A DNA stretch of 64,000 nucleotides from Nostoc sp. NMS2. GTDB taxonomy: Bacteria > Cyanobacteriota > Cyanobacteriia > Cyanobacteriales > Nostocaceae. A program made the position numbers and the translations under genes. The stretch covers positions 1 through 64,000 of the forward strand of contig NZ_JABXKH010000054.1 in NCBI RefSeq assembly GCF_017115105.1, read 5' to 3'. The notes below the pieces were generated by a model. That model was not told where the DNA came from and did no database searches. It saw only the letters and a list, made by a program, of their open reading frames with translations. Shown piece after piece: positions 35,791 to 44,585 of the stretch; the stretch's first letter is position 1; the number at the start of each line of letters is the position of its first letter.

Positions 35791-36174
35791 ATGAAAGCAG
35801 ACTATTTAGAGGAATCGCTTCTCCGTAAGTTGGAGGAGCGTTTGCTTCAACCGGATGTACGCAAGTCAGCTAAAGATGTTATGAACTTACTTGCTGACGA
35901 GTTTATTGAGTTCGGTAGTTCAGGACGTGTTTTCGATAAACAGCAAACTATCAACAGCTTGCAGAATGAACCCATTGAACCCCTAACTCAAAGATCCATA
36001 ACAGAATTTAAAACCTTAGTTTTGGCAACAGGAGTTGTTTTAGTAACCTATCGTATAGTCAAACATATATCTGGCGAACAGCCTGTTCATTCGCTGCGAA
36101 GTTCCATCTGGAAATTGAATAATGATCGATGGAAAATGATTTTTCATCAGGGTACTCTAGTTAGAGAATCATAG
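35791..36174 (+). CDS. DUF4440 (NTF2-like) domain protein
   Basis: The 127-residue protein matches the SnoaL/NTF2-like DUF4440 pattern: an initial helix (EESLLRKLEERLLQPDVRKSAKDVMNLLADEFIEFGSSG seen in parts), FDKQQTINSLQNEP, TEFKTLVLATGVVLVTYRIVKH and the ending RSSIWKLNNDRWKMIFHQGTL. Such domains form small alpha+beta barrels that bind small molecules or act as isomerases, and many have no known role. It is not linked to its neighbours in any evident way. Confidence 0.8.
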   Translation: MKADYLEESLLRKLEERLLQPDVRKSAKDVMNLLADEFIEFGSSGRVFDKQQTINSLQNEPIEPLTQRSITEFKTLVLATGVVLVTYRIVKHISGEQPVHSLRSSIWKLNNDRWKMIFHQGTLVRES

Positions 36175-36213
36175 TTATGACTTACGCAAAAAAGTAGTGA
36201 AAGCCTTGATTTA

Positions 36214-36245
36214 CTGTAGGAGCAATTCATGAATTGCCCCTACAG
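36214..36245. repeat. Dispersed palindrome, family C copy 1
   Basis: CTGTAGG(A)GCAATTCA and TGAATTGC(C)CCTACAG form a hairpin downstream of the DUF4440 gene. Related palindromes with other inner arms occur at 43297-43324 and 43380-43407. Confidence 0.75.
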
Positions 36246-36286
36246 CGTATAGCTTTACGTAAGTCCTAATAGTGCAAGTTTTACAT

Positions 36287-36320
36287 AAAAAAGGCTCAAG
36301 CATTTCTGCCTGAGCCTTTT
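36287..36320 (-). terminator. Terminator of the RNA-binding protein gene
   Basis: AAAAGGCTCA and TGAGCCTTTT form a stem around AGCATTTCTGCC. On the minus strand the stem is followed by a run of six T residues, the form expected of a rho-independent terminator for the gene ending at 36352. Confidence 0.8.
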
Positions 36321-36351
36321 CTAGATTCAACTAAATGGTTTTCGCCTAAGT

Positions 36352-36681
36352 TTAGTAGCGACCACCACCACCACCACGGTTGTAGCCGCCGCCACCACCG
36401 CCACGATTACCACCACCACCGAAGGAACCACCTCGGTCTTCTCTGGGCTTGGCCTTATTCACTTTAAGGTCACGACCCAGCCATTCAGCACCATCAAGAG
36501 CTTCAATGGCTTTTGTTTCTTCATCTTCTGAACTCATTTCCACGAAAGCAAAGCCGCGTAAACGACCTGTTTCACGGTCTGTAGGTAGCTGAACACGTTT
36601 TACAGCACCATATTCTGCAAAAACAGCACTCAGCGCATCTTGTGTAACTTCATAGGAGAGGTTACCAACGTAAATTGACAT
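36352..36681 (-). CDS. Glycine-rich RRM RNA-binding protein (Rbp type)
   Basis: A single RNA recognition motif fills residues 1-80: RNP2 is IYVGNLSY and RNP1 is RGFAFVEM. The tail is glycine-rich (SFGGGGNRGGGGGGYNRGGG). This is the typical RbpA-like structure of cyanobacterial cold-induced RNA-binding proteins, which bind RNA and may affect thylakoid-located mRNAs. The ATG at 36681 is the family start. A long upstream spacer (36682-37104) leaves room for a regulated 5' leader, as is common for these genes. Confidence 0.93.
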   Translation of the reverse strand: MSIYVGNLSYEVTQDALSAVFAEYGAVKRVQLPTDRETGRLRGFAFVEMSSEDEETKAIEALDGAEWLGRDLKVNKAKPREDRGGSFGGGGNRGGGGGGYNRGGGGGRY

Positions 36682-37104
36682 TAAATGTCTCCAAAATCAT
36701 AAGTTTGTAGAGATTTAGATTTCGGAGAGAAGTCTGTAATACCAAAAGGGAAAAGCCTGTCAATACTAAAAACAAACACTGTCGCCGAATTAATTCTCAT
36801 TTCACTTCCCATTTTTACATGGCGACTGACTTTCTGGGGGAAAGTTTGAAAAACTGTTATAAAAAGTTATGTTGCAGGTTGATAGCTAGGTGCTGGGTAG
36901 TTCCAAAACGGGTGAGACTATAGCCGTCAGCTACGCCTACCCGTTGAAGAAGAATTCAGAATCAAGACGCTACGCTCTTGCTAGCTTACTTCTTTGCAGG
37001 AGTACTAATTATCTGCTTTTTCGGTCAGAAGAATACTTAACTGAATTCTGTTAGCGGATAGCTAGGGTTTAGCCCGTTTTGACTCCTGAATTCTGTTCGA
37101 TAAA
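36682..37104. other. Spacer with a GAATTC-containing repeat
   Basis: No gene is seen. From about 36951 to 37098 there are several copies of a GAATTC-centred motif: GAAGAATTCAGAATCAAGAC, AACTGAATTCTGTTAGCGG and CTCCTGAATTCTGTTCG. A similar CAGAATTCAGGAGTCAGAAT lies at 56711, in a brnT remnant. The 36682-36900 part should contain the leader and promoter of the RRM gene. Confidence 0.55.
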
Positions 37105-37647
37105 CTAACTCTCTATTCTATTTTCTAAATATTGACCAATCATCAACTGTTCACCAGCACGAGAGATAATAGTCTGTCTGGTGCGGTATTTACTGCCAAT
37201 TAGCTTTAACTCTTCTTCAAACACTGAACCGTTGTATTCAGTTCGCAAACATAGTGTTTTCGGGTTGGAGAAATAATACTGGGCGGTGACTGGTTTGGAT
37301 ATGGCAAAACCGCGATCGCGGTACAAGGTACTTCCCATCACGCCAAATATTGTTGAACCTTGCGATTCTTTCTTTGTCTTTAGCACATCCGTACTTTCCC
37401 AGACAACTGCTGCACCACAGATTAAACTACTTATATCAGACAAATTGTGCATCTGAGCTAGCTTTTGCAATTCATCACAGCCCTGCTCTAAAAAATTGAT
37501 CGTAACTATACTCTCGATCTCCTTAGTTTCTCCCTCTGGTAGGGTGTAGTAGCGTCGTTGCGATCGCCATTTACCTCCTGATTCCTGGAAAAATTCGGAA
37601 ATCTGGGATTCATCAGTGGTTTGTGCAATTTTGAACAGAGATGTCAC
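37105..37647 (-). CDS. Phycobiliprotein chromophore lyase, CpcS/CpeS family
   Basis: Members of this family attach phycocyanobilin or related bilins to cysteines of phycobiliproteins in the phycobilisome. The 180-residue protein shows FFQESGGKWRSQRRYY at the start and SKYRTRQTIISRAGEQLMIGQYLENRI at the end (in parts), the two best-kept family segments, and a middle section with GSTLYRDRGFAISKPVTAQYYF. The lipocalin-like barrel is expected. Which member (CpcS, CpcU, CpeS or another) cannot be decided by eye, and no phycobiliprotein genes adjoin it. Confidence 0.85.
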   Translation of the reverse strand: MTSLFKIAQTTDESQISEFFQESGGKWRSQRRYYTLPEGETKEIESIVTINFLEQGCDELQKLAQMHNLSDISSLICGAAVVWESTDVLKTKKESQGSTIFGVMGSTLYRDRGFAISKPVTAQYYFSNPKTLCLRTEYNGSVFEEELKLIGSKYRTRQTIISRAGEQLMIGQYLENRIES

Positions 37648-38230
37648 GCCTTACTTTCCTCACCTAATGCAAATATATTTCTGGCAAAAAAGTTCATTCT
37701 TACCTGATGTTGCTATGGTACTTATCGCTCTATTTCTTGCCATATTATGCAAGGAGGGTAAGAAGAAATAGTGTTTTCTACTACATTATAGACACAATTA
37801 AGCAATAAATCTTTAATATTCTTAACTAAATGAGAAACACCTGTAAAGACAGATAGTTATAGTAGGATAAGTTGAATAAGTAAAAACAAGGGTAATTATT
37901 GTAATACTGCCTAAATAATGATATTCAACAAAAAAGCTTCATATCTTTGGAAAAAGCCAAGTTTCCCCTATGGGTAGATTCCAGAAAACGGACAAATATT
38001 TATACTAAATGTTTATAATTTGTTAACTGCAAGAAGATTATCTACCTCTGCGTGAGAAGTAGAGCGGTGAGAAGTTTTGGACTTTTGTGGGAAAACAGTA
38101 GTTTTTGATTCAAAAATTACTGTCATACAGCTTATTCATTCTCGCCGTTTTTTGTTAATGATATCTCTCAAAATTACTTGGTAAAACACGGCTGTTTACC
38201 CCCAAAAGCTCCCCAATAGGAGAAAAATAA
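37648..38230. other. Divergent promoter region between the lyase and the efflux genes
   Basis: This AT-rich 583-bp region has no credible gene. It must contain promoters of the leftward lyase gene and the rightward efflux operon. Possible hairpins are weak, and no dispersed repeat of the families found elsewhere was noticed. Confidence 0.45.
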
Positions 38231-39769
38231 ATGATTTTGGAAAAAAATAAGCCGCACAAACAGGTGAAAATGAAAGATCCCGTAGTCGCTAACCAACTAA
38301 TAATTATCCAGTTAGATTCAGTTGTGAAGACTGAGGTGGCGACCGCAGATTTCAAAAGTAGATTTCTTGCAAACAGTACTTATGACAAAGCGAAAGGGAA
38401 AAATTACTTCCTTTCCTGCACTTCTGTAAGAAGTTTATTAATTTCCTGTTTTGTAGCTATAGGATTGCTGACGGCGAGTTGCGGCTCTTCGCCCAAAGAA
38501 TCAGCAGATGCACAATCTCAGAGTCCTGGTAATAAGGAAGGTAGTCGTGTAACACCTGTAGATGTAGCGATCGCTCGAACTGACTTGCTGCAAAAACAAC
38601 CAGAATATACAGGTAATACAACACCCTTCCGCATCGTATCACTGCGATCGCAGGTAGAAGCCCGCTTGTTGGCTTTGAACCTTGATGTAGGTGATACAGT
38701 AAAGCTTGGGCAAAACGTCGGGCAGTTAGATGATGCCATACTTTCGACTGAATTAAAGCAAGCAGAAGCAGAACTAGCAGCCCTGAAATCAGAAGTAGCT
38801 AGGACAAACAATCAGGTAAGCAATGCCCGTGCTGACGTTGAACGGGCGCGGCTAGAAGTGGTACAAGCTCAGGCAGATTCAGAACGGCAACAGAGGTTGT
38901 TTAAAGCCGGAGCGATCGCTGAACAAACTGCCCAACAAGCACGTACCCAGGCCAAAACAGCAGCCCAGGCACTGCGGGCAGCCCAAGAGCAAGTCCGTAC
39001 AGAACAACAAGCCGTTGCCGCCGCCCAAGGTAGAGTCTTGGCCCAGCAGGCATTGGTTGCCCAAACTAAAGAACGTAGGTCTTACGCTCGGCTGACATCC
39101 CCCATCACTGGCATAGTTACAGAAAAGGTGACAGAACCGGGCAATCTTCTGCAAGCAGGTAATGAAGTCGTAAAAATTGGCGATTTTAACCGTGTCAAAG
39201 TCGTTGTGCAAGTTTCCGAATTAGAACTGGCGCAAATTCAGGTTGGACAGTCTGTACAAGTGCGCTTAGATGCCTTTCCCAAAGAAACATTAATTGGGAG
39301 AGTTACGCGCATTTCTCCAGCTGCGGATGCGATCGCTCGCTTAATACCCGTAGAGGTTGTGATTCCCAATGCTCAAGGCAAGATTGGCAGTGGACTGCTG
39401 GCGCGAGTCAACTTTGAAAACCAGACTCAACAGCGCGTAGTCGTACCGCAAACAGCTATTCAGAAACAAGCAGGGAGCAACAACACCAAGAGTACAGGTA
39501 AGTCATCTCCCTCGCCCAAAGCTAATACCGCCGGGGCAGAAAACCCTGCTGGGACGCTATTTGTGGTCAAAGACACAGAAGGCAAAGCGAAAGTGGCAAC
39601 ACGTGCTGTGACATTAGGAAAAAGAGCCGATGGCAAAGTGGAAATTTTATCTGGTTTGCAATCGGGAGAACGCTATGTTGTTCGCAGTGGTCAACCCTTA
39701 AAAGATGGAGACACTGTACGTTTATCGATTATTTCTGAAACAGCAGAGTTAGCCCCTAAAGGAAATTAA
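38231..39769 (+). CDS. RND efflux periplasmic adaptor (membrane fusion protein)
   Basis: The 512-residue protein is an HlyD/AcrA-type adaptor with a lipoprotein signal ending near residue 85 (FVAIGLLTASCGSS). Next come the half-lipoyl and coiled-coil parts: VSLRSQVEARLLALNLDVGDTVKLGQ, a long heptad region (about residues 175-275) and SPITGIVTEKVTEPGNLLQAGN, then the beta-barrel (ELAQIQVGQSVQVRLDAFP). It bridges the inner-membrane pump and an outer-membrane channel. The unusually long N-terminus before the signal is supported by AGGAG upstream of ATG 38231, though an internal start is possible. The pump gene follows after 62 bp. Confidence 0.9.
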   Translation: MILEKNKPHKQVKMKDPVVANQLIIIQLDSVVKTEVATADFKSRFLANSTYDKAKGKNYFLSCTSVRSLLISCFVAIGLLTASCGSSPKESADAQSQSPGNKEGSRVTPVDVAIARTDLLQKQPEYTGNTTPFRIVSLRSQVEARLLALNLDVGDTVKLGQNVGQLDDAILSTELKQAEAELAALKSEVARTNNQVSNARADVERARLEVVQAQADSERQQRLFKAGAIAEQTAQQARTQAKTAAQALRAAQEQVRTEQQAVAAAQGRVLAQQALVAQTKERRSYARLTSPITGIVTEKVTEPGNLLQAGNEVVKIGDFNRVKVVVQVSELELAQIQVGQSVQVRLDAFPKETLIGRVTRISPAADAIARLIPVEVVIPNAQGKIGSGLLARVNFENQTQQRVVVPQTAIQKQAGSNNTKSTGKSSPSPKANTAGAENPAGTLFVVKDTEGKAKVATRAVTLGKRADGKVEILSGLQSGERYVVRSGQPLKDGDTVRLSIISETAELAPKGN

Positions 39770-39831
39770 AAATTCTAAATCTCTTTGAGAATTTTTCATT
39801 TTGCCTTTTTAATTGGAGCAAAAAAACAGTA

Positions 39832-42800
39832 ATGCAACAAGTAAACAAAAGTGGCGGATTTAGTATCAGTGCCATATCAATCCGCCAACACATCGGTACA
39901 CTGATGCTGACGCTGGCAGTGATAGTGATGGGTGTCTTTTTTGTCCTCAAGTTACCAGTGGATTTACTACCATCAATTACCTATCCTCGGATTGGTGTGC
40001 GAATAGAAGCACCTGGAATTTCCCCAGAGGTAGCAGTTGATGAAGTTACAAGACCCTTGGAAGAAGCCTTTAGTGCTACCGAGGGCGTGATTCAAATTTT
40101 TTCTCAAACTCGTGAGGGACAGATAAATTTGGATCTATATTTTCAACCAGGTGGCAATATTGACCAAGCTTTAAACGATGCCACAGCTGCTTTTAACAGA
40201 GCGAGAAACACATTACCAGAAACCATCGAAGAACCACGCTTATTTAAAGTCGATCCTTCTCAGTTACCCGTTTACGAATTGGCATTAACTTCACCATCCT
40301 TAGAAGGTGTGGATTTGCGTGTTTTTGCTGAAGAAGAACTAGCCCGCGATCTGGGTGTTGTTCCCGGAGTCGCAGGGGTAGACATATCGGGTGGAGTTCT
40401 AGAAGAAGTTAGGGTAAATATTGATTTGGATCGGTTGCAAGCTGTAGGTGTAGGTTTGACCGATATCCTAGATGAACTCAGAGATCGCAACCTAGATATC
40501 TCTGGCGGTCGGCTTTTAGGGCAGAATGCTGAACCCTTAACCCGTACCGTCGGGCGATTCCCAAATGCTAATGAAATCAGCAATCTTTCTTTTGAAGTCT
40601 CTTCCTCATCCCCCTCATCCCCTCCCACCTCCACTACTCCCAACCGCCGCGTCTATTTGCGCGACTTTGCCGAAGTCATTGATGGCTCAGAACAACAACG
40701 GGTTTACGTCTTACTCAACGGGCAACAAGCTGTAAAAGTCAGTATTCAAAAGCAGCCAGATGCTAATACCATCAACGTTGTCGAGGGTGTGAAAAAACGC
40801 TTGGAAGAACTTCGCAAGTCCGGTCTAATTCCTGAAGGGACAGTTCTGACACCAACCTTAGATGAGTCGCGGTTTATTCGGAACTCGATCTCAAATGTTA
40901 CCAGTTCTGGGTTGATCGGTACTGCACTAGCAGCGATCGCAGTTCTGTTATTTCTCGGTTCTCTGCGGCAAACTTTTATCATCGTCCTCGCCATCCCCCT
41001 AGCAAGCCTAGCTGCCATTATCTTGATGGGGCTATTTGGCTTATCTCTCAACGTTTTTAGTTTGGGTGGTCTGGCACTGGGTGTAGGTATTGTGGTAGAT
41101 AACTCCATCGTTATGTTGGAGAACATCGCCGAGGGGGCTGGGATGACTCCCGGTAAGGATAATCAAAGCCGCTTGAATTCGCAGCAACTAATTTCTCAAG
41201 CAGAAAAAAGTAGCCAAGAAGTAGAATCAGCTTTGGTTGCATCCACTAGTACGAACTTGGTGGCGGTGTTGCCATTTTTGCTCATTGGTGGTTTTATCGC
41301 ACTACTATTCAATGAGTTAATTCTTACCATCACCTTTTCTGTAGCGGCTTCAATTTTAATTGCCGTAACCGTTGTACCGATGTTCGCCTCTCGGATGTTG
41401 GCATGGAAGTTTTCTAGCGGTTTGAGCAGATTTTGGCTGTTGCGGGAGTTTAATAACCGTTTTGATGCTTCTACCAGAGGTTATGGCAGTTTTTTAACTA
41501 GGATATTACGCTGGCGGTGGGCAACAGTAGCGATCGCTATTATCATTTTCGGTGGCGCTAGTTTGTGGATGGCTCCCCAAATTCCCCAAGAAATTCTCCC
41601 GCGCATCAACACCGGACAAGCTAACTTAAATGCCCAGTTTCCTCCCGGTACACCTTTAGAAACCAACCAAAAAGTAATGGTTGCGGTGGATGAGATTATC
41701 CGCAAGCAGCCAGAAACGGAATATGTTTTCTCTACAATTGGTGGCTCTCTCTTTGGCAACACTACCAATGCTAATGCCCTACGAGCTTCCAGCAATATTA
41801 CCCTGAAAACGGGTACTAATGTGCAAGCTTATGTAGAACGAGTTACCCAAGAGTTGAACAAGCTAAATTTAGCAGGAATTCGCCTGCGCCTTACCCCCGG
41901 TCAAGTGCGGGGTTTGATTCTCAGCAACTCTCCTGTCCGTGGTGCTGATGTTGACGTAATCCTTCAGGGAAATGACGTAAATGCTTTAGAAGAAGCTGGT
42001 CGTCAGGTACTAAAAGCCTTAGAAGAACAAGCCACCCTAGCAAGATTTCGTCCCGATGCAGACGATCGCCAACCAGAAATTCAAATTCTTCCTGACTGGG
42101 AGCGGGTTTCGGCTTTGGGGCTAACTGCTACACAGATAGGGCAAACAATTCAAACTGCGATCGAAGGCAGCATACCAACTCAGTTACAACGCGGCAACCG
42201 TTTAGTCGATGTCCGGGTAAAGTTGAATGAAGCATCAGTACAAGTACCTTCTCAATTAGAAAGGTTGCCTTTATTTGTGGATAACAATCGCCAAGTCCGC
42301 TTGAGCGATGTTGCCAAAATTGCCGAAGCTCAAGCGCCTGGAGAAGTTCAGCGAATTAACCAGCGTCAGGTTTTATTAATTGCTGGCAACTTGACTGAGG
42401 GAGCTAGCCTTAGTAGTGCCCTAGAACAGGTGAGTACGGTACTAAATAGCATAGATTTACCTGATGGGATTACCATCTTGCCCAGTGCAGCAGCTGAATC
42501 TAATCAGCAGCTGCAAAGCTCATTGCAACTTTTAGGTGGATTAGCTGCCTTTCTAGTTTTTGTAGTGATGGCGGTGCAATACAATTCCCTTATTGACCCT
42601 TTAGTAATTATGTTTACAATTCCCTTGGCATTAGCTGGGGGGATTTTCGGACTTTACATTACCAAAACTGCAATTGGGGCGACAGTGATTGTCGGTGCAG
42701 TTTTGCTGGTGGGTATTGTAGTCAATAACGCCATCATCATGGTGGAATTGGCCAATCAAATTCTGGAACGAGAAAAAGTTGACCGGAAAACTGCCATTTT

Positions 42801-43071
42801 GAAAGCTGCACCTCAACGCCTACGGCCAGTGTTAATGACAACTATTACCACTGTTTTAGGTATGTTACCCCTAGCATTAGGAATTGGGGAAGGCTCAGAA
42901 TTTCTGCAACCATTAGGTGTAGTAGTGTTTTCGGGTTTATCTTTGGCAACAGTGCTGACGCTGTTTATCATCCCCTGTTTTTATACCCTGCTACACGATT
43001 TGATGGGTGGAAATTGGGCGAAGCCAGTGTTAATTCGGTTACGTGGATTTACCAAAAAACTTATAAGCTAA
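39832..43071 (+). CDS. RND efflux transporter, inner-membrane pump
   Basis: The 1079-residue protein is an AcrB-like permease with two repeats of one plus five membrane helices. The first helix is followed by KLPVDLLPSITYPRIGVRIEAPG; TM4 carries GGLALGVGIVVDNSIVMLENI, where one Asp of the AcrB Asp-Asp pair is kept; and the second half has VGAVLLVGIVVNNAIIMVELANQI. It exports hydrophobic compounds or metals by proton motive force with the adjacent adaptor; substrates are not evident. The stop codon TAA (43069-43071) is formed by a target TA plus the first base of a MITE-like element, so the C-terminus may have been altered by insertion. Confidence 0.93.
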   Translation: MQQVNKSGGFSISAISIRQHIGTLMLTLAVIVMGVFFVLKLPVDLLPSITYPRIGVRIEAPGISPEVAVDEVTRPLEEAFSATEGVIQIFSQTREGQINLDLYFQPGGNIDQALNDATAAFNRARNTLPETIEEPRLFKVDPSQLPVYELALTSPSLEGVDLRVFAEEELARDLGVVPGVAGVDISGGVLEEVRVNIDLDRLQAVGVGLTDILDELRDRNLDISGGRLLGQNAEPLTRTVGRFPNANEISNLSFEVSSSSPSSPPTSTTPNRRVYLRDFAEVIDGSEQQRVYVLLNGQQAVKVSIQKQPDANTINVVEGVKKRLEELRKSGLIPEGTVLTPTLDESRFIRNSISNVTSSGLIGTALAAIAVLLFLGSLRQTFIIVLAIPLASLAAIILMGLFGLSLNVFSLGGLALGVGIVVDNSIVMLENIAEGAGMTPGKDNQSRLNSQQLISQAEKSSQEVESALVASTSTNLVAVLPFLLIGGFIALLFNELILTITFSVAASILIAVTVVPMFASRMLAWKFSSGLSRFWLLREFNNRFDASTRGYGSFLTRILRWRWATVAIAIIIFGGASLWMAPQIPQEILPRINTGQANLNAQFPPGTPLETNQKVMVAVDEIIRKQPETEYVFSTIGGSLFGNTTNANALRASSNITLKTGTNVQAYVERVTQELNKLNLAGIRLRLTPGQVRGLILSNSPVRGADVDVILQGNDVNALEEAGRQVLKALEEQATLARFRPDADDRQPEIQILPDWERVSALGLTATQIGQTIQTAIEGSIPTQLQRGNRLVDVRVKLNEASVQVPSQLERLPLFVDNNRQVRLSDVAKIAEAQAPGEVQRINQRQVLLIAGNLTEGASLSSALEQVSTVLNSIDLPDGITILPSAAAESNQQLQSSLQLLGGLAAFLVFVVMAVQYNSLIDPLVIMFTIPLALAGGIFGLYITKTAIGATVIVGAVLLVGIVVNNAIIMVELANQILEREKVDRKTAILKAAPQRLRPVLMTTITTVLGMLPLALGIGEGSEFLQPLGVVVFSGLSLATVLTLFIIPCFYTLLHDLMGGNWAKPVLIRLRGFTKKLIS

Positions 43072-43250
43072 ACCACGTCTATCTTGAAACCTGTAGTTCA
43101 ACTCTAATGAATAAGGATTTGCCCTCATCCCCCAACCCCGAATCCCAGATATGGGATTCGGGGAGCTAGAATTTCAAAGTCCCTCTCCCATATCTGGGAG
43201 AGGGATTTAGGGTGAGGGCGAAAATTACGGTTCTCAACTTAGATGAGGTT
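43071..43250. mobile_element. MITE-like element, copy 2, at the end of the RND pump gene
   Basis: A 180-bp element flanked by TA (43069-43070 and 43251-43252), starting AACCACGTCTATCTTGAAA and ending (read on the other strand) AACCTCATCTAAGTTGAGAA. An inner hairpin has arms TCCCAGATATGGGAT and TCCCATATCTGGGAGA. Same orientation as copy 1. Its first base completes the stop codon of the pump gene. Confidence 0.82.
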
Positions 43251-43296
43251 TAATGTGCATTTACAGCAGTTTTTATGTATTTAAACTACATCTGTA

Positions 43297-43407
43297 GTAG
43301 GGGTAATTCATGAATTGCCCCTACCGCGTGGTCTAATTACCTAAAAATGGCTGTAAGTTACATAAAACTAGGTATTTTGGTAGGGGTGTACAGATGTACG
43401 CCCCTAC
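43297..43407. repeat. Two family C palindromes before the PEP-CTERM-like gene
   Basis: GTAGGGGTAATTCA/TGAATTGCCCCTAC (43297-43324) and GTAGGGGTGTACA/TGTACGCCCCTAC (43380-43407) share outer arms GTAGGGG/CCCCTAC but have unrelated inner arms that still pair. The rest of the spacer to 43703 shows no gene. Confidence 0.75.
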
Positions 43408-43703
43408 TATTCATTGTGTTGCAAAGATTCTTGTATTTAAGTACACACATTGTCTAATCTGTCAATGAATAAGTTCTAACTTAGATTTTTGATAAAGATT
43501 GCGTGAAATTACTAATTATTGTGATAAAGCATTACAAGAATTGCTTTATAAATCAACCTATGGGTATATGTAAACTCACTGAGCAAGCACACATTAACCG
43601 CTATTTATCTAGCAAATACATAGCAGTTTAAAAATGAGGTTTTGCTGTTTGATTTAACCCACGCGGTAAGCATTCTCTCAATCAATATGAAGAGGACAGA
43701 AAT

Positions 43704-44369
43704 ATGACTAAAATCGTAACCAAAATAGCCTTGTCTTTTCTAGGAGCAGCAGGAATTAGTTTTTTGTCTTTGACACCAGCGAAAGCCGTTATTTTGGTAG
43801 AACCCATTGTAACGACTGTGAATGAAGATATATTCAAAACGAGAGATCCAAGAACCCTTGGGCCAGCTATTTTACCCGGAGAAATAATAGAATATGGTGT
43901 ACCAGATCGAGCTAACAACTTGCTAAATGGCACTGGGAATAATATAGGAAGCTTGGTTTTTGACTTAAAAACGCTGTCTTATAGTAATCCAGATTCTACT
44001 CCCTCATTTGATAATGAATTGGTGCAGTGGGGAGATGTTGATGGAGATGGAAAGATTGGTTTCTCTAGTATTCCTGAACTCAAGGATATCTTTACAAACG
44101 TTTCTGTCGAAGGCAGCCTTCTTACTTATAATGGTGGCGTAATCCCAGACGGAACCGTGTTTTTCAATCGATTTGCTACTCAGCCGGATTTAACACCAGG
44201 TGGTGGAATCATTCCAGCAATACCAGCAGAGCAAGTGGATAAAGATGGGCCGATCAGAGTGGCTGCTTATTACACCACCGCCATTCCTGAATCAACTAAC
44301 GTTTTGGGTGTATTAGTCCTTGGTGCTTTAGGTGTAGCTTTAAAATTAAAGCGATCGCTACACTATTAA
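43704..44369 (+). CDS. Secreted protein with a PEP-CTERM-like sorting signal
   Basis: The 221-residue protein has a clear Sec signal peptide (ALSFLGAAGISFLSLTPAKA) and a C-terminal tripartite tail: PEST, a hydrophobic helix (NVLGVLVLGALGVALKL) and basic residues (KLKRS). This is a variant of the PEP-CTERM exosortase signal, so the protein is probably moved to the surface and processed there. The middle is acidic and contains a DVDGDGKIGF loop that could bind calcium. No enzymatic motif was found. RBS AGAGGA precedes the ATG. Confidence 0.82.
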   Translation: MTKIVTKIALSFLGAAGISFLSLTPAKAVILVEPIVTTVNEDIFKTRDPRTLGPAILPGEIIEYGVPDRANNLLNGTGNNIGSLVFDLKTLSYSNPDSTPSFDNELVQWGDVDGDGKIGFSSIPELKDIFTNVSVEGSLLTYNGGVIPDGTVFFNRFATQPDLTPGGGIIPAIPAEQVDKDGPIRVAAYYTTAIPESTNVLGVLVLGALGVALKLKRSLHY

Positions 44370-44384
44370 TTCTTTCTATCATCC

Positions 44385-44585
44385 TCTGTGATTGGGGATG
44401 AGGGGGATGAGGAAGATGGGGAGCAGGGAGCAGGGGAGCAGGGGGAATTATTGAACAAGTCTCTCCCTTGTCTCCCGCCTCTTCCTTGTCTCTTCTTCAT
44501 GCCCAATTCCCAATTCCCAATGCCCAATTCCCAATACTTCGACTTCGCTCAGTACAAGTGCCCCATGCCCAATTCCCCATGTTCT
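44385..44585. repeat. Palindromic GA-rich repeat plus CCCAATTCCC repeats
   Basis: GGGGATGAGGGGGATGAGGA, GGGAGCAGGGGAGCAGGG (about 44394-44445) pairs with CTCTCCCTTGTCTCCC (about 44460-44477). CCCAATTCCCAATGCCC repeats and CTTCGACTTCGCTCAGTACA (about 44539) follow. The purine/pyrimidine block resembles the 73-bp insertion at 46774. Confidence 0.8.
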
